Made by a program: the position numbers and the translations under genes. From contig JALGUK010000053.1 in assembly GCA_029820875.1 (NCBI GenBank), forward strand, positions 1-15,758: a DNA stretch of 15,758 nucleotides. The letters run 5' to 3'. Source of the stretch: Candidatus Zipacnadia bacterium. Its GTDB lineage: Bacteria; Armatimonadota; UBA5377; JALGUK01. The notes under the pieces were generated by a model that was given only the letters and a program-made list of their open reading frames with translations, did not search any database and was not told the DNA's origin. Shown here piece after piece: positions 15,247-15,758 of this stretch (position 1 is the first letter of the stretch; each line of letters begins with the position of its first letter).

Positions 15247-15758
15247 ATGAAAGGTCTCATTATATTTGCATCAGCCCTTGTTAGTTTGTGCGCAATTGCT
15301 TCAGGCCAGACGTTCCGCACGATTACCGATGAGGGGCCGTGGGGTAACTACGAAGCCTTCCCCGACGTTTGCAGGCTGGCGAACGGGGACATCTTCGTCG
15401 TCTTCTACGCCGGGAAGGGGCATGTGACGCTCCCGAGCGCCGAGGCACCGACCGGCGGCGCCGTCTACGGCATGAGGTCAACAGACGAGGGGAGGACATG
15501 GAGCGAGCCGTTCCTGGTGATTGATACACCGGAGGATGACCGGGACCCGCATGTCTGCCAACTCGCCAATGGCGACCTGCTGGTAACATTCTTCACTCGT
15601 AGTGTTCAGAAGAAAGGCGATAAAAGCCTGGAGGTGGGGAAGGTATGGGTCGTTCGCTCGACGGACAATGGCCAGACCTGGGATACGAGTCCGACGCCGG
15701 TCGCTCCGACACCTTACGATGACTATGAGGGGGTTCCCTCCGTATTCGAATCCAGCCC
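15247..15758 (+). CDS. Secreted BNR/sialidase-like beta-propeller protein, N-terminal part
   Basis: The frame is open to the end of the window, giving 170 residues of a longer protein. A Sec signal peptide (MKGLIIFASALVSLCAIASG) has a likely cleavage site after Gly20. Two Asp-box (BNR) motifs are clear: STDEGRTW at 78-85 and STDNGQTW at 138-145. The blades repeat a V-C-x-L-A-N-G-D segment (41-48 and 103-110), as expected in a sialidase-fold propeller. The early part (about Arg24 and the AFPDV segment) resembles the start of exo-alpha-sialidase-type domains, but the full catalytic set (Arg triad, Tyr, Glu, Asp) cannot be checked because the C-terminal part is missing. GGGAGG lies seven bases upstream of the ATG. 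It may act on an external glycan, or only share the fold. It is divergent from the kelch gene. Confidence 0.87.
   Translation, partial: MKGLIIFASALVSLCAIASGQTFRTITDEGPWGNYEAFPDVCRLANGDIFVVFYAGKGHVTLPSAEAPTGGAVYGMRSTDEGRTWSEPFLVIDTPEDDRDPHVCQLANGDLLVTFFTRSVQKKGDKSLEVGKVWVVRSTDNGQTWDTSPTPVAPTPYDDYEGVPSVFESS

Overview
The window is bacterial chromosome, moderately G+C-rich. ATG, GTG and TTG starts are all in use, usually behind recognisable purine-rich ribosome-binding sites. No rRNA, tRNA, CRISPR array, transposase or phage gene was seen. The lineage cannot be fixed from this stretch. Gyrase genes lie next to a cluster of Gfo/Idh/MocA, sugar-ABC, TIM-barrel, kelch and sialidase-like genes, a style I associate with environmental glycan degraders (PVC-like, Armatimonadota-like and similar lineages); this is inference, not identification.

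Left half (1-7891). A partial SpoIIM-family membrane protein on the plus strand meets, tail to tail with a 4-bp overlap, a minus-strand housekeeping block. Read in its own direction, the block is gyrB, a spacer of about 375 bp, gyrA, an archease, and a large membrane protein with a spermidine-synthase-like domain. The last three are tightly packed (15-bp and about 26-bp gaps) and probably co-transcribed. A good sigma70-type promoter lies just upstream of gyrB. GyrA has the catalytic Tyr and a GyrA box, so it is gyrase rather than topoisomerase IV, but its DNA-gate / quinolone-pocket loop is unusual.

Centre (7892-13600). A divergent intergenic region holds the gyrB promoter, one or two candidate plus-strand promoters and a LacI-type operator-like palindrome. 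It leads into a carbohydrate operon: a Gfo/Idh/MocA oxidoreductase (apparently with an internal deletion), a lipoprotein sugar-binding protein, two MalF/MalG-type permeases, a degenerate C-terminal remnant of a histidine kinase, and a xylose-isomerase-like TIM-barrel enzyme. A strong hairpin terminator closes it. No ABC ATPase is present, so the permeases presumably use a shared MsmX/MalK-type ATPase encoded elsewhere.

Right end (13605-15758). An exported six-bladed kelch protein (NanM-like fold) on the minus strand is divergent from a secreted BNR/sialidase-like protein on the plus strand that runs off the window. Between them are about 410 bp with palindromes. Working model (inference): exported propeller proteins act on an external glycan or glycoside, the ABC importer takes up the product, and the oxidoreductase/TIM-barrel pair oxidises and rearranges or cleaves it in the cytoplasm. 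The most notable oddities are the altered GyrA gate loop, the shortened oxidoreductase, and the kinase fragment inside the sugar operon.
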